Program-made: the position numbers and the translations under genes
In this document: positions 23,568-36,383 of the stretch, in pieces
Numbering within the stretch: the stretch's first letter is position 1
Layout: each line of letters begins with the position of its first letter
The notes under the pieces: generated by a model
Seen by the model: the letters and a program-made list of their open reading frames with translations, nothing else
Told to the model about the DNA's origin: nothing
The model's database searches: none
DNA from: Hypericum androsaemum
Taxonomy: Eukaryota; Streptophyta; Magnoliopsida; Malpighiales; Hypericaceae
Assembly (NCBI GenBank): GCA_963995505.1
Contig: OZ023194.1
Span: 13,388,428 to 13,452,427 of the forward strand
DNA length: 64,000 nucleotides
Direction: 5' to 3'

Positions 23568-23710
23568 TCTTCTCGAACGTCTCCGCCAAAATACTATTTA
23601 ACCGTAATTCAAGAACGACCCAAAATCATAAGCCATGCCCCGCGTTCAGGGCGCTCGCCGAGCCCAAAGGCGTTCGACAAGCCTAGGACCCTCGCCAAGC
23701 CCGGACGAGC

Positions 23711-23870
23711 ATTCCCGAGCCCAAGCGGGAGTTCTCGAGCCCAATTGGGCTTTCTCGAGCTCAAGCGAGCATTCCCGAACCCAGACGGGCGTTCCCGAGC
23801 CCAAGCGGGCGTTCCCGAGCCCAGACAGGCGTTCCCGAACACAAGCGGGAGTTCCCGATCCTAAGCGGGC
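23711..23870. repeat. 20-bp minisatellite, eight copies
   Basis: Eight contiguous 20-bp units of the form GTTCCCGAGCCCAAGCGGGC, each itself a near-palindrome around GAGCCC. Overlapping frames on both strands are by-products. Confidence 0.92.
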
Positions 23871-23999
23871 GTTCACTTACCCGAAACCAAGAAGGATGAG
23901 CCCAAAACAAAATATCGGCTCGACCCGTACGTCCCATCTGAAATGAACGAAACCGAAGTCTGGCTCGTTCCAACCCGAGATTATTTTTAAGCCCCAACA

Positions 24000-25389
24000 T
24001 GATAGGATCAACTTACAGATCTCTAGGAAACGATGTATGATCTGTTGTCATCCTAACCACCAATTAAGATTTTTCTATTTTCGTAATGGGTAGGAATTGA
24101 TCGAACGATCCATATAAACCGATGTATGATCTATTGTTATGTTACCTACTAAGCGTTGATATGTTCTGATTGATTATGATATTTGAAAAGAGCAAAATTA
24201 TCTCATCAATTATTTAACACTTCTATATTTACAATAGCTCGAATTTGAAATCCCTTATTAAACGAGATTAAATCATACGAAATACAATTCAATAACCTAG
24301 CAACTTTTAATTTATTATGAACCCAAACCAAACTTACTGATTCAATAAATTCTTGCTAATGCCCAGGACCGCTCAATAAAAACATTAAAAAGTCCTTCCA
24401 AGACAATTTTAGCAGATTGCAGTAGTGAGCAAATAACAAGTAACAAGTACATAGCACATTCCTGATACATATTTATCTGACTGTTCTAAATTGGTATTGA
24501 CTGCATTGATGATAATTTCATTTTTGTGGTTAGAGGGTCCTGTTGGTTAATAGCAGGAACCTACCTGCTTAGGACATGTCATGTCTTGTTATTAAGGAAG
24601 CATTACTACGTGATGACTTTTAGACCTAAATTAATGACCAGTTTGGTTAGTCTGGTATAGGCAACTGCAGCACTTTGTTCATCTTACTAGACTTGGAAAC
24701 AATTTGAAGCCAATGCATGGCTCGAATTGGCAGCTCGGCATTTCCACCCTGAGACACGACATCTAACGAAACCACCTCGAGACATGTCGAGTTGTCTAGC
24801 AGAACTGCGTACTCGTCCGGTGCGGGCAATATCTTGTATGGTGCGACAGTTGAAAGGTATGGAAGCAAACAGTTATTTCAGTTTCGGCTATGACTCAACA
24901 CGTCTTGAGCATCGGAGGACACTCCTGTAACAAGTCTGATACTCTCTTGTTCTTTTCATCCTGTAAGAAGTCCAGCGCCGGAGTCTAGCCGCCAAACTTT
25001 CCTAAGCTTCTGTATGTTCCGATTCGCTATGCTGGGCTACACGATTACCCAGCCATGAACCCGAAAACTGGGATGAGATAGGCCAAAGTATTTATTGGTC
25101 GCTCTTGTGTCTACCTTATCCTATCTCACGCATTCAAATTGCATGAGATCGCTTAAAAAATAATTGTATTCGAAGCAGAAAAACAATAAGTCACTATGAA
25201 TATCAAGATGGATCAGTCATTGTTCATATATAAAATAAGAGTGTCACCTTCTCTTGAATCATCCATTGCACCAGTAATTCAAGATTTAGTATATTCCACT
25301 GCATTAGATACAATTTCCTGTACCTGCAGATGTCAGGAGTAGTAGATGTTATTATCAAATGATCGAGAAAATATAAGCATCCGAGTAAA
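24000..25389. other. intergenic, one unexplained minus-strand frame
   Basis: Mostly AT-rich. A 73-codon minus-strand frame (24868-24647) reads DEYAVLLDNSTCLEVVSLDV and could be a gene fragment, but no family is recognised and both flanks are closed by stops. Confidence 0.4.
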
Positions 25390-25825
25390 ATGAGCAAATT
25401 ATAACAATCTGCGTTAAAAATTATAAAATAATAATGGACATTTATTTGAGAAAAAAATCTCCATTATTTCTAAGATTTGTAACCTTCATCATTTATTTGA
25501 ATATTCATGACATTTCAAATTTATTACATATATTAATTTTGAATTTTCAATATTAAATCATATGTTACACAATTAAATAAGCTTAAATGCTCATATTTAG
25601 TTGCCCTTTGAATATTTACTATTATATAATAAGAAAGTTATCCTTTCATTGTTAGAAGAGGAAGAAGTGTGAAACTCTTTTGCTCAATTTTCTCATTTCC
25701 GAGATGTTCACAATTGTCCTTGTTAGTTCTAGTCATCCAAGTAAATCTTGGAAGGATCTTTTTATTCTTGGAAAACTATCACCATCAGTGAAATTAGTTC
25801 TTAAGGACAGTGTGCCGCTACACGA
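25390..25825 (+). mobile_element. diverged LTR copy, plus orientation
   Basis: This matches the reverse complement of 28600-29050 over most of its length, e.g. TTAATTTTGAATTTT, GTTACACAATTAAAT, a TATATAATAAGAAAGTTATCC promoter-like block and AGTTCTTAAGGACA. Together they form a large inverted pair. The outer border is decayed. Confidence 0.6.
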
Positions 25826-26439
25826 CTCAAATCATTTTTATCCTTTTCCACCAATTTTTCCAATAGAAACGAGGTAAAAGTAGATTTCCGGGGCGTGTTG
25901 ACATTCACATGGTAAACAGAGAGACAAATACTCAGTAATTTCTACTTCACAACCAAAATCAGCTACATATTGAGTAGTCGTATCAATCATAACCTGCATA
26001 ATGCTCGGATACTCCGAAGCTATTTTTTGACATAGAGCGTGAGAGTTGTCACAATAAGTAAACAACTGCTGAATAAATTTATACCATTCTCATCCGATGA
26101 TTTTCTTCCTTGATCCTCCCTGTCTGTTAATGAATACAAAAACTTAAACTCCCCGAGGAAAGTAACATGCCACGTTGAATGGCCCAACAATAGTAGCTCT
26201 CTTTTATTTAAGCCAGAAATAGAAAACAGATGCAAAGCTGGTAAATCCATGTGATATACCGGCTTTGTATATTTGTGTAAGATCACTTCGAGAGTAATTT
26301 CTCAAAAGTATCAGAATAGAAGTATGTAATGCGAATACAATACTGGTCAGTATATTCAAAAGAAAGCTCTAATGCAATACACCAACTTAAGTACATCACA
26401 CCTTGACAGGATATGAGAACCAAAATAACTCACCACGAG
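25826..26439. other. spacer between inverted LTR copies
   Basis: Minus-strand frames of 75 and 88 codons occur here, but neither has recognisable motifs or a credible gene structure. Confidence 0.35.
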
Positions 26440-26740
26440 CCAATACCGAGGTTCGAAAATTTGGAGCGAGAATTTCTAACATGGTATCACAACATACATC
26501 TTGAAGAGTGGAATCAAGTCAACACCAAAATTTGACAAACTGTCATGCTCTGTCTTCCTTTTAGAATATTCACTAGGAAAATTCTTCGTAATGATATTGT
26601 TTAGTGTAACACTGATCAAAAAGGAGGAGAGCTTTAATAACAGGAAAACACAGAATGTATGGCCTCCAAAACTAGTGGTAAGAAAAAAATATCCATCAAG
26701 ACATTCAGCTCACTGGCAATGAAAGTGAAGTCGATGAAGC
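26440..26740 (-). pseudogene. RING/LON-domain protein exon fragment, copy B
   Basis: The minus strand reads LLKLSSFLISVTLNNIITKN, NFPSEYSK, HDSLSNFGVDLIPLF and then, past a broken codon, FSLQIFEPRYWLV before a GTGAGT-like donor. The order EYA(E/K)...HDSLSNFGVDL.PLF...P..IFEPRYRLM is typical of the start of the LON substrate-binding domain in plant RING-LON E3-ligase-type proteins. The frame carries a stop and the rest of the gene is absent. The flanking DNA is shared with copy C. Confidence 0.55.
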
Positions 26741-27289
26741 TATTTATTATTAAATTTTCAGGTTATACTGTTCATTTATGGCCAAAAAGGCCAAAACTTC
26801 TAGAGCAATAGTTGAAGAAGTCAAAAAAATTGCAACCAATCAACTATTACAATCTTTACCAATAAGTTACATAAGACAAGTGCGATGACAGGACTGCTAG
26901 ATCTTTACCAATCAGTTTCCACAAATAAGACCTTGAAGTAGTGATGATAAGCTCTGCACAACTAGATCTAAAAGAGAAATTTAGAGACCGGAGTAGCAAG
27001 GAAGAAGAAGACGATGGAGAGTGTTTTTGATGGAGAAAAGCAAGTCCTCATTTTCCACTTTTTCTCTATACAAAATGAGAAAAGAATTTAATTAGTTTGT
27101 TACACTTTTCAGTAATTTATACATAAATGTTTCTTTGTGAGGGGACCAGCCAGCATCAAAATAGAAGTATTAATGCGAATACAGTAATGGTCAGTATATT
27201 CAAACGAAAGCACTTAAACAATACACAATTTAAGTACATCACCCTTTTAACAAGATATGAGAAGCAAAATAATTTACCATGAGCCGATA

Positions 27290-27560
27290 CCGAGATTCAA
27301 AAATTTGGAACGGAAATTTCTAACATGGTATCACAACATACATTTGGAAGAGTGGAATCAAGTCAACACCAAAATTTGACAAACTGTCATGCTCAGCCTT
27401 CCTTCGGCATATGCACTAGGGAAGTTCTTCTTCATGATATTTTTTAGCGTCACACTAATTAAAAAGGAAGAGAGCTTTAATAATGAGAAAACACAGAATA
27501 AGTGGCCTCCATAAATCAGTAGTAATAAAAAAGTCTGCATCAAGACATTCAGCTCACCAA
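27290..27560 (-). pseudogene. RING/LON-domain protein exon fragment, copy C
   Basis: This is the third copy of the fragment: LLKLSSFLISVTLKNIMKKN, NFPSAYAEG, then HDSLSNFGVDLIPLFQMYVV in a shifted frame. Its frameshift and stops differ from copy B, showing independent decay after duplication. Confidence 0.55.
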
Positions 27561-27891
27561 CAATGAAAGTGAAGCCAATGAAGCTAACTATTATTGGATT
27601 TTCAGGTTATATTGGTCACTTATGGCCAAAAAAGGCCAAAACTTCAGGAGCAACAAGTAAAAAAAATCCAACCAACTAACTATTACAATCTTTACCAATC
27701 ACTTATACAAGACAAGTGCGATGAAGGGACAGCTAAATCTTTCCCAATCAGTTTCGATAAATAAGATCATGAAGTAGTGATGATAAGCTTTGCACACCTA
27801 GATCTAAAGGAAAATTTTAGATATTGAAGTAGCAAGGAAGAAGAAGACGATTCAAGGAAATTGACTGTAGCTACCAAATTACAAGCTACCC

Positions 27892-28321
27892 AATATAGCT
27901 AAAAATATAATTACAACATCAATTCATCTATAAACAAAATTAGATAGATCTAGCAAGAAACTAATGGTGCAGTTACAAACTTGCTATAAGCAACACATCG
28001 GTTTCTAAGGATAACAGGATCACCAGGTTTGATATTGTTGACTTTCGAGTACAAAGCAATTGCAAACAAAGTCCCATCACCTTCATATTCTTGCATTTTG
28101 GACCGCAATATAGCTAAAAATATAATTACAACATCAATTCATCTATAAACAAAATTAGATAGATCTAGCAAGAAACTAATGGTGCAGTTACAAACTTGCT
28201 ATAAGCAACACATCGGTTTCTAAGGATAACAGGATCACCAGGTTTGATATTTTTGACTTTCGAGTACAAAGCAATTGCAAACAAAGTCCCATCACCTTCA
28301 TATTCTTGCATTTTGGACCGC
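27892..28321. repeat. 215-bp tandem duplication, almost identical
   Basis: 27892-28106 and 28107-28321 are head-to-tail copies differing by about one base (GATATTGTTGAC against GATATTTTTGAC). Near identity in an otherwise diverged region implies a very recent event or an assembly artefact. A minus-strand frame through it (IKPGDPVILRNRCVAYSKF) is unrecognised. Confidence 0.9.
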
Positions 28322-28579
28322 GGCACGTAACAGAATGAATGGTACATTGAGGTCAATCGTCTTAACTCATAAGAAGCAATAAATGGCATAAACATCCAAA
28401 TGTGATCCAAAATTTTAGACTACTAGAGTCCCGAGATGCATAATCTAGAAACAAAATTTCTTCCACTAAAAAAAATCATGATCGCCATATATAGCATACT
28501 CACACTACGCCTCTCACAAGGACAAGGAATGAAGTGGCATTGTAAGATAAACACAATGCAACTTCTCTAAACTTCAAAG

Positions 28580-29065
28580 TGTTGGAAAATTTGGAGTAAA
28601 ACAACAAAAAATTGATCTAATTCGCGTAATAGACCATGTCCTTAAGAACTATTTTACCGGTAGGTATAGTTCTCCAGGATTAAACAAACCTTTCTGAGTT
28701 CAAATGAACACGGACAACCAATACTCTAACAAGAACAAGGTAAAGTTCCTCGGAATCAAAAAATAGAGCAATAGATCTTACCAAAAATAGTTAGATTTTC
28801 TCAACAATAGAAGGATAACCTTCTTATATAGCAAATATCCAAAGAAAAAAATAAATATGGGCATTTACATAATTTAATTGTGTAATATTTGATTTAATAT
28901 TAAAATTCAAAATTAATTTATGTAATATATTTGGAATGTCATGAATTTGCAAATAAATGAATGAATGTTACAAAACTTTTAAATAATGGATAATTTTCCG
29001 AAATAAATATCTATTATTAGTTTAGATTTTTAATGTGGTTTATTACAATTTTGTAACATCCAACA
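28580..29065 (-). mobile_element. Copia-like LTR, minus orientation
   Basis: On the minus strand it runs from TGTTGGATGTTAC to TTTTCCAACA, 486 bp, with a CTATATAAGAAGG promoter motif in between. The DNA just upstream of its 5' end (TTTGAGAGATTAA) resembles the purine-rich tract preceding plant Copia 3' LTRs. No tRNA primer site follows and the 5-bp flanks (CAAAG, TTAAT) do not match, so this is a truncated element rather than a clean solo LTR. It is the inverted partner of 25390-25825. Confidence 0.65.
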
Positions 29066-32000
29066 TTAATCTCTCAAATTCTTTATGCCCATTAGAATTT
29101 TCTTTGAATTATTATTTTACTCACTAACATTTACTCTATTTTTCCAATAATCTTCCACTGTTTCAAATATTTTCCATTAATATACATAGTGGAAAATTTT
29201 AAAATACTTTTTCGAGTAAGCTATATGGATGTAAGTGCATCGTCTCTAGTGTCTCATAGACTATGAACCAGACCTTAGACTTATAAGGAAAGCATACAGT
29301 GTCATGATGAAGTTATTTTAACTTCTATGAATCATGATCACTATGTCGTATACCTGAACCCTACAAGCCACACCTCACCCCAGTAGTTCTTGTCGTTGTC
29401 GCTGTTTCGCGCTAAATCGGCCATGTGCGCAGCCCGATAATTCATGAGTGCTCCAGAGATTTAGTCTAATGAATGAATTTAGAGTTCAATTTTTTGAATG
29501 TAAGAGTGTAAAAGATTTATTGAGATACTTTATCATCGATAAAAACTTTCTACAAATTTGAACTTAAATTTATCAATTTAGCGAATGTTGAGTGGTTTAA
29601 AAAAAATATACTGAGGTAAAAGATTGGTTTTGACATAATCAAAATATTCAGAAATACTATAAATTTCAACAATGCGAATTACTTTATTCTTTATGCTTTT
29701 TTAGTTGAAATTTGATTAGTTGACTTGGTATACATACCCTATAATTTCAATAAAAAAATTGGCGGCATTGAACTTAATTTTTATCTATATATTTTATTAT
29801 ATATATAAATTTCTTGTTATACCATATGTTATCTTACTCATTAGGTATATTAATTCAAGTTTCAACTAAGTAAATTTTTTTAAAGATTGTAAAATTCTCA
29901 CAACAAAAATATTTAACATCGTCGTATTCTCAAGAAACTTGAACTTGTAATTTTTTATATATAAGTAAAACTCAAGAGTGAACTTTATTTTTCAAGATCA
30001 CGCTTGCTAAAATTTGAATTTTCTACTCTACCTGCCATTATCAATTAAAAACTTCCTCTTTTAACCAATATTTTTCTTTAAATAAGTCAGTTCTAATCCA
30101 AAGTGGATGGACACTCAATATAGACATGGATTTACCTATTTGAACATCTCATCTTAGAAAATGAAATAAACTTTATAGAAGTGCTTAGCTTCAAGTTCAC
30201 GATCAAAAGTATAAGACCAAGGGATATCAATTGCTGTCGTATTTTTAAGAAACTTGAATATAGAATCGATTAAGCTCGTAAATTTTTTTTATTTAAGTAA
30301 AACTCAAGAGTGAACTTTGTTTTTCAAGATCGCGCTTACTAAAATTTGACTTTCTAAAAAAAAGGATATCAATTGCTTAGTTATTTATTTACTTTTTAAA
30401 TATAAACATTACATTGAAACCAACTTAAGAATGTCCTACAAAATAATTTGCCGTATCATATAGTTTTGTCTCTATTTTTATTATTTACGATTTCTGTAAA
30501 CATCTCTTCGTATGCAAAATTTTTATTGGATTTTCATAATCTATTTAAAGCTCATATGGTTTGCGCACTTGTCTTTATTGTAAACTGTAAGCACAAAGCA
30601 GTCATCTTTTTATGATTATTATTATTTTTTGGAAATCTTTTTATGCTCATTTAAAGAAGGGAAAAGTAGATTGTAGTGCTATGTGGTTTGACCATTTGAC
30701 ATTTTTGATATTGTGGTTTAAAATGCATCAAATAGGTCTCTGCGATTGTAAAGGACCTTACTCGAAACTGTCCAAATTTGACCAACTTTCACGTAATTGG
30801 ATAAGTGATACGTGGCATTATCAACTAAACATTTTAGGTTCGTAGTTGTGCTAAGTGAAAAATATCCAAAACAATTCTAGACTTGTTTATTTTTTTTCAA
30901 AATAAAAGTTTATTCTAAACTACTTATCAAAAAAAAGTTTTTTTTCCAAAATCTCTCTCTTCTATAATGTCTTGTAATTTGACCGACTGTCTTCACAAAA
31001 TAACACCAGCATTTTCTAGCGTGTTTGATTTTCACTCACACGCATCCTGAAAACTTCTCAAGAGGTCACCAATCCTGAAATTGCTCTAAAATAATCGCAT
31101 TTAACCTTCAAGTTATTTTAAAATACGTGCCAAAAAAAATGTGCACTTTATTAATATGGAACAATTTTTTAGAGTACTTGCCAGTGAGAAAAAATAACAC
31201 AATAAAAAAGACCCTATTAGTATGTGGAGCCAGTTGCTCGTCTTCTTCATCTGCACTGAGCTACTGAGATAAGCCCAGCACATATGCTCTTCAGACACCA
31301 CCGGCCGCCATCCATCGACTTAAGCCCAGCACATATACTTTTCAGACAAGATGAGCATCTCAACCTTGTTCCCTTCGACTTCCCCTTCACCGGCACAGTC
31401 TCTCCTTTGATTTTCACTTCAACCGACACAACTTCCCCATCGAAGTTAGAAAAAGATTCCGCGTAAAATTGCGATCGAATTACTCCTCAGGGAACAAGAT
31501 TCTTGATCCAGTCCTGATTTACGTATATCTTCATCAATTTTATAATATATGAAAATAAAATATAAACAAGAAAAAATAATTTATGGTTTGACTTCTTTGT
31601 CCAAATATCTTATATTAGTCTACGACTTAGTATATTAATTGACAAAATTTTGTGGAAGAAAATTGTATGATATTGTCCTATATAGTTCACTTTTTTCTTA
31701 TAATTCATATTGAGTTGTTCTGACTCGAATCATAGATATTTATTTATACGTAAATTTTCTTTCTTTATAATAAAATAATATATAGATATATTTTTGAGGA
31801 GTAATAAAATCGGTTACCCCTCCTTCCATTTGGTCCCAATCCTCCGGCCGAGTGATGATCCGTACAGATGTAAGAGAATTAAAGACGAGATTTTGACTAA
31901 AAAACCCCATTGTTACAAAGAAAAAAACGACAATAAAAAAAATAGATATCTCGATTACACTGCAATACATATCAAAATACTCGGATATTTATAACGGCGA

Positions 32001-32240
32001 ATATGCTTGCTATCTAAAAATTTACTTAATCTAAGATTAAAAGGAAGGTAAAATAAAGCGGACATCCAGGTGGCAGAGTCCTGAACCAAATTCCTAAAAA
32101 TAACGGGTATGGATTGGGTACGGAATGCTCAGATTCTGAACCGTTCGGAATGAAAACACGCGGGAACTTTTTTGCAAACGCACTAAAATACAAGGACCAA
32201 AATAAAAAAGCCACGTACAAACACAGGCCGGATACAAATG
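29066..32240. other. AT-rich intergenic DNA with a diverged repeat pair
   Basis: A block near 29921-30030 recurs at about 30235-30355 (AAGTAAAACTCAAGAGTGAA shared). Around 31266-31345 AAGCCCAGCACATAT occurs twice. No gene, RNA or intact element is recognised in these 3 kb. Confidence 0.55.
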
Positions 32241-32470
32241 CCATTATCACATAACTCCGCATGCCAGTATCACATAACCGCGCATGCCAGTATCACATAA
32301 CTACACATGCCAGTATGACCTTTTTGCAAAAATGCTAAAATACGGGAGACTAAAATGAAAAAACTACGCGTGCCATTATCATCAACATGGACTTGCCGTT
32401 TTTACAAAAATAAATGCCATTATCACATAACTGCGCTTGCCATTATCACATACTTGCGCTTGCCGCTGCG
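32241..32470. repeat. short ~25-bp tandem repeat
   Basis: Repeated GCATGCCAGTATCACATAAC units at 32241-32315 and related GCCATTATCACATA units at 32400-32465. Simple minisatellite. Confidence 0.75.
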
Positions 32471-34149
32471 CTCCCCCTTCACTCCAAACCGTTCGAAATT
32501 AATTCTTTCACTCCGTACCAATCCAAAGCCAAAAATAACCACACTAGGTGGGTAAATTTAGGAAATTAGGACACTCCTTGAATGACTTTGGCAGCACGCA
32601 ACAAACTTCTATGGTCCCATAATCTTCTCGCCCAGATCAAGACACACACCCAACATATGGAATTCAAACCGTAGGTCATTTTCTACATCAATTTTCAGAT
32701 TATCTATGTCATGACCCATCATGAGGTTGGTGACTGGCACTAAACTCCACTGTATACAAACTACAAAATGCAGATCTAACCAGCCTCAAAACATAGCATA
32801 AAGTTCATTAACTTTTATTTAAGGCAACACCAGGGCACGCTATATAAACATGCCTCTCAAAACATAAGATATACAAAGATGGTGTGAGAACCATCACCAA
32901 AAGTCTGAACGAGTTCCCTGTGTTACATGTTCAAACCAAAGCATAGTCCAGGATCTAGCCTCTAAAAACCACTACGGAGCGTCTATACAAGAGTACAAAA
33001 GATAGCATGATCTGGAGACCTCAAAAGAGTAGCCCTCGAATGAAAGAGATGGGCATGCACCACGGACTCCAGAACCCGAGGTAAACTATGATAGCTTTAA
33101 CCTGAGATGGATTAGTAAGGGATAAGTATTCTGAAATACTTAGTAAGAAGATAGAACATAATATATTGGTTATGTCTGCTACATATGAGAGACAGAACTT
33201 AACCATGTCCAACAATATACAAGACCACAAGATGCATGCCAACCATATGATCACACACACAAAAGTTCACATAGTGAACAAATGGTGAGCTATAGACAGA
33301 TTTAGACGGGCCACTTCCTCTCCAGCACAGGGATATCAATATGGCCATCAGATCTCCTTTCCATAATCACATACTAAGTTTAATAGTAGTAAACTAGGAT
33401 ATCCCTAGTCTATGTGCACATAGGCTAACATCCCCGGTTAGCAAGGGAAAACCTGTCCATATCTCACCAAAAATAACATAGCATACCCACATAAATTGGC
33501 CCCAAGCTAGGAAAGACATATTCTCTAGCTAGCCATTCACATGTGCTATATCTTTCACAGACCAATCCAAACATGACCGATCTTATCACAAATGCACATG
33601 ACCACTTCATGAACATACTTCATATGCATGAGATGCACATAATCAAGGTCTGAAACATGCACATGCACCAAACAAAACCAAATTTATCATGTTCTATTCG
33701 CTTACTCAAATAAATATCACTCAATAGTATCGATTTCCTGAGTCTTATTCTCCTGTCACTTTCAACCTTCAACCGCTCTTCCCAGATAGTTTTCTTCACT
33801 GAAAGCACTTTGAGGAAGCCTTACATGATTTGTATAACAATTTTTCAATACAAATTGAGCCTCACTTTCCCTGCCAAATTACTTCCGATATTTTAAAACA
33901 ACCAACCAAGGCATAATCGCAAACCATCGTCTGAAATAGCCCAAAAGTACCAAAGTAGCTCAACTCCTTTCAATTCTTACTTCATTATTAACTAACCCAC
34001 ATGTATACAATTCACTCATGATCAGAATTGTACCTAAGAATCAGTTTTGCCAACCAAACACCTGCGGAGCACATGGTAAGCTCAATAGCTCTAACTTTGG
34101 TAGACAGCACATATATTTCAATATCATGCTTAAACCACTTGCTTTGTTC
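32471..34149. other. intergenic, nothing recognised
   Basis: Non-coding, mildly repetitive DNA, probably decayed retrotransposon sequence. No coding domain or terminal structure is visible. Confidence 0.4.
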
Positions 34150-34800
34150 ATTGTACAGTAGCTCCCCTATCTGTTCTTCATAACTCATAGTCAAAAATTA
34201 ACTTAGAATTCCAAATAATCCACTTACCAATTCTTAACTCTTGAAACTCGCTCAATCTAGAAACCTATCAAACAGTCTGTCTTTCAATCAAATTTTTTGG
34301 CAATCCCTTCATCCAAATAGGATATATGATATACGGTTAGAAAGTTAATTAATTCTTCCATAATCTGTAAGAAGAAACCAAAGTCTAATTCGGAGTCTAA
34401 ATATACTTACTAAGTACTTCTTCTTTCACTACCTCAGTTATATCTCCAGCAGACAGTCTGTTATTCAAAATTAATTTTCCGTTGGTTCCTTGATGGGAAT
34501 AGAACATATATACTATTAGAAAGATCTTTGAGTCCTCTACAACTTCCGTGAAGATATTAAAGTCTAATTCGAATCTGTAAGTAACTTACCAGGCACGTCT
34601 TCTTCAACCGCTTCACTTGATACTCCAGCAGACAGTCCAAAGTTTAAAACTAATTTTACACCGATTTCTTTATCAGAACTGGACATATAATATATGCTTA
34701 GAAAATTCTTTATGTTCTCTACAACTTTGATCAAGGAACCAAAATCTAGTTCGAGGCAGAATATAGCTTACCAAGTCGTTCTTTATCAGCTGCTTCTTTC
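34150..34800. repeat. ~182-bp tandem repeat, three clear copies
   Basis: Units at about 34320, 34501 and 34683 share a TTAGAAAG..., TCTACAACTT..., AAAGTCTAATTCG, ...CTTACCA order, spaced 181-182 bp. A more decayed fourth unit may precede them. Such arrays often lie within LTRs; the host element could not be delimited. Confidence 0.75.
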
Positions 34801-36164
34801 TCTTTCCTCTTACTCTCTCTCTCTATTTTCTCTTCTCTTTTGAGTTATAGCTGAGTCTTAGAATTTCTTGCCTCTTCCTTAAGGTTCCTGAGTCCCAAAA
34901 GTACGTAGGTGAGTAAGAGTCCAGCTTGACTCACCTCCTTAACCAAGTCTAATGAACTAGCAAGTGGTAATAGGTGATTGGTTGATTCCAAATGAGGTCT
35001 AATCAGAAAGAGACTCATTTAAGCTCCGTTTTGACTATCTTCAGTTGCGTTTTATAAAAACTTATCAACTGACAAATTGTAGCCCTATGTGTGTAGTTTC
35101 TGGATCATTTCATTTGTAATATTTGGAGCAAAATTGAGAACGTGGTGCTCAATTTACTAAACAAAGATCATTGCTGTCCGAACTTGACCAACAAAGTTCT
35201 TAAAGGTTGGAAATAATTTGACTAAGCTTTGTTGTAGTTGAGCTAGAATCCTAAGGAGACTATAGAATATCTAAGAACACTTCCAAACACATCTCATATG
35301 TAGATTGCACCATAGAATACCATTTATTCTAACCGACCATTTATAAGATATCACAATCTAGCAAATGGAGCTATAAAAGAATCCATCAGTCAGAACTTGA
35401 ACTTATCCGTGATAACTAATATGAGTTGGTTCAAATGATCAAAAGAGTTAGTAGTGAAAAAGTCTTTGAGTTAAAATCTTACTAATGTAACTTTAAAAAA
35501 AAAATTTTGCAAATGTAAAAAATATAATCTTCCAAAAGACCCAAATAAAAAAAATGACAGCGGAAAGCAACCAAGAAGTCTGAAAATCCATTAGGCGACT
35601 AAAGCTCTTCCCCCTACTCAAGTGTATTAGCCAAGTACACACACACTATGGAGGTGCCTTTGAGCCGCAAATATCGCCCGCCGAAGATCTCCATTGCGCG
35701 CCTGGGGTTCACAAGGCTGCATGCAACAAGACATTAATGCATACAATGGCAGGCAATTAAAAGAATCATTACCGGATTGAACCGTGAGAAACAGAGGTAG
35801 GCCGCCATGGTCGTGTAAGAAGGAAAGGAGCTAGGCCGAGCCTGTAGGTTTTCGGGTCCATCATTGATCGCAACTTTTCAAAAGTTATTGCAACCTTTTG
35901 ATAAATCAAGGAAGAACTCCAACTCCCAATTTCTTATGAAGTAAGTAGACAACATCTCCATAAGGATGAAGAGCAACCGGTTTGCAGTGGGTCCAATTGT
36001 GTAACCGGTTTCTGAACGATGACTTGTTGTAGATCAAACACCATCGATCGTCCTTGCTTGTAATCCAGCTCTCGGATATTCGGATCATAAAAGTAATAAC
36101 GATTGATTTTTTTCTTGAATTTTAACATCCTCAATGAACCATACATGTACTACACCAAAAAAAG
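34801..36164. other. intergenic, nothing recognised
   Basis: CT-rich patch at 34800-34850, then AT-rich unique-looking DNA. Two short minus-strand frames near 35906-36146 are not supported as genes. Confidence 0.45.
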
Positions 36165-36383
36165 ATAAATTACCCTTAGGTCCCTAGTTTATAATTTTAT
36201 TACTCGCAGGTCCTTAGTTTTCAGAAATAGTGTATGAGGTCCCTTTTTTTTGAAAAATTATTGGTCTGAGGTCCCTAGTCACCGGATCGACCTTAAAAAG
36301 CAGGGACCTCATACACTATTTTTGAAAGCCAGGAATCTGCAAATAATAAAACTATAAACCAGGGACCTGAGAGTAATTTATCC
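36165..36383. mobile_element. MULE-type MITE, second family member
   Basis: About 220 bp with inverted ends carrying GGTCCCTAGTTTATA, AGTGTATGA and GGTCCCTAGTCACCGGATCG, matching the MITE at 12583-12862. The flanks CCAAAAAAA on each side could be the 9-bp duplication, but the low complexity leaves the exact ends ambiguous by two or three bases. Confidence 0.8.

Larger units (their letters stand above)
23101..23999 (-). mobile_element. solo LTR, minus orientation
   Basis: On the minus strand it begins TGTTGGGGCTTAAAA, carries a TATA-like CTCTATATAAG near its 3' end (about 23150) and ends AACAATAACA, so it shows TG...CA borders and promoter order. No primer site or coding region follows, so it is a solo LTR or truncated element. 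It encloses two tandem arrays. No 5-bp duplication was identified; the class is probably Ty3/Gypsy or Copia, undecided. Confidence 0.6.
26325..27855. repeat. ~840-bp direct duplication carrying the RING/LON fragment
   Basis: 26325-26960 and about 27165-27855 are diverged direct copies. Shared blocks include TGGTCAGTATATTCAAA, AATCAAGTCAACACCAAAAT and the AGTGATGATAAGCT block near 26940 and 27775. The duplication lies between inverted LTR copies, suggesting amplification inside nested transposon DNA. Confidence 0.75.

Noticed and set aside
23487..24000. Several frames of 76-125 codons rich in Pro/Ser/Arg.
   Set aside because: Generated by the 20-bp minisatellite, whose period keeps all frames open.
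25838..26286. Minus-strand frames of 75 and 88 codons as a gene.
   Set aside because: No recognisable family, no splice support, and they lie inside nested repeats.
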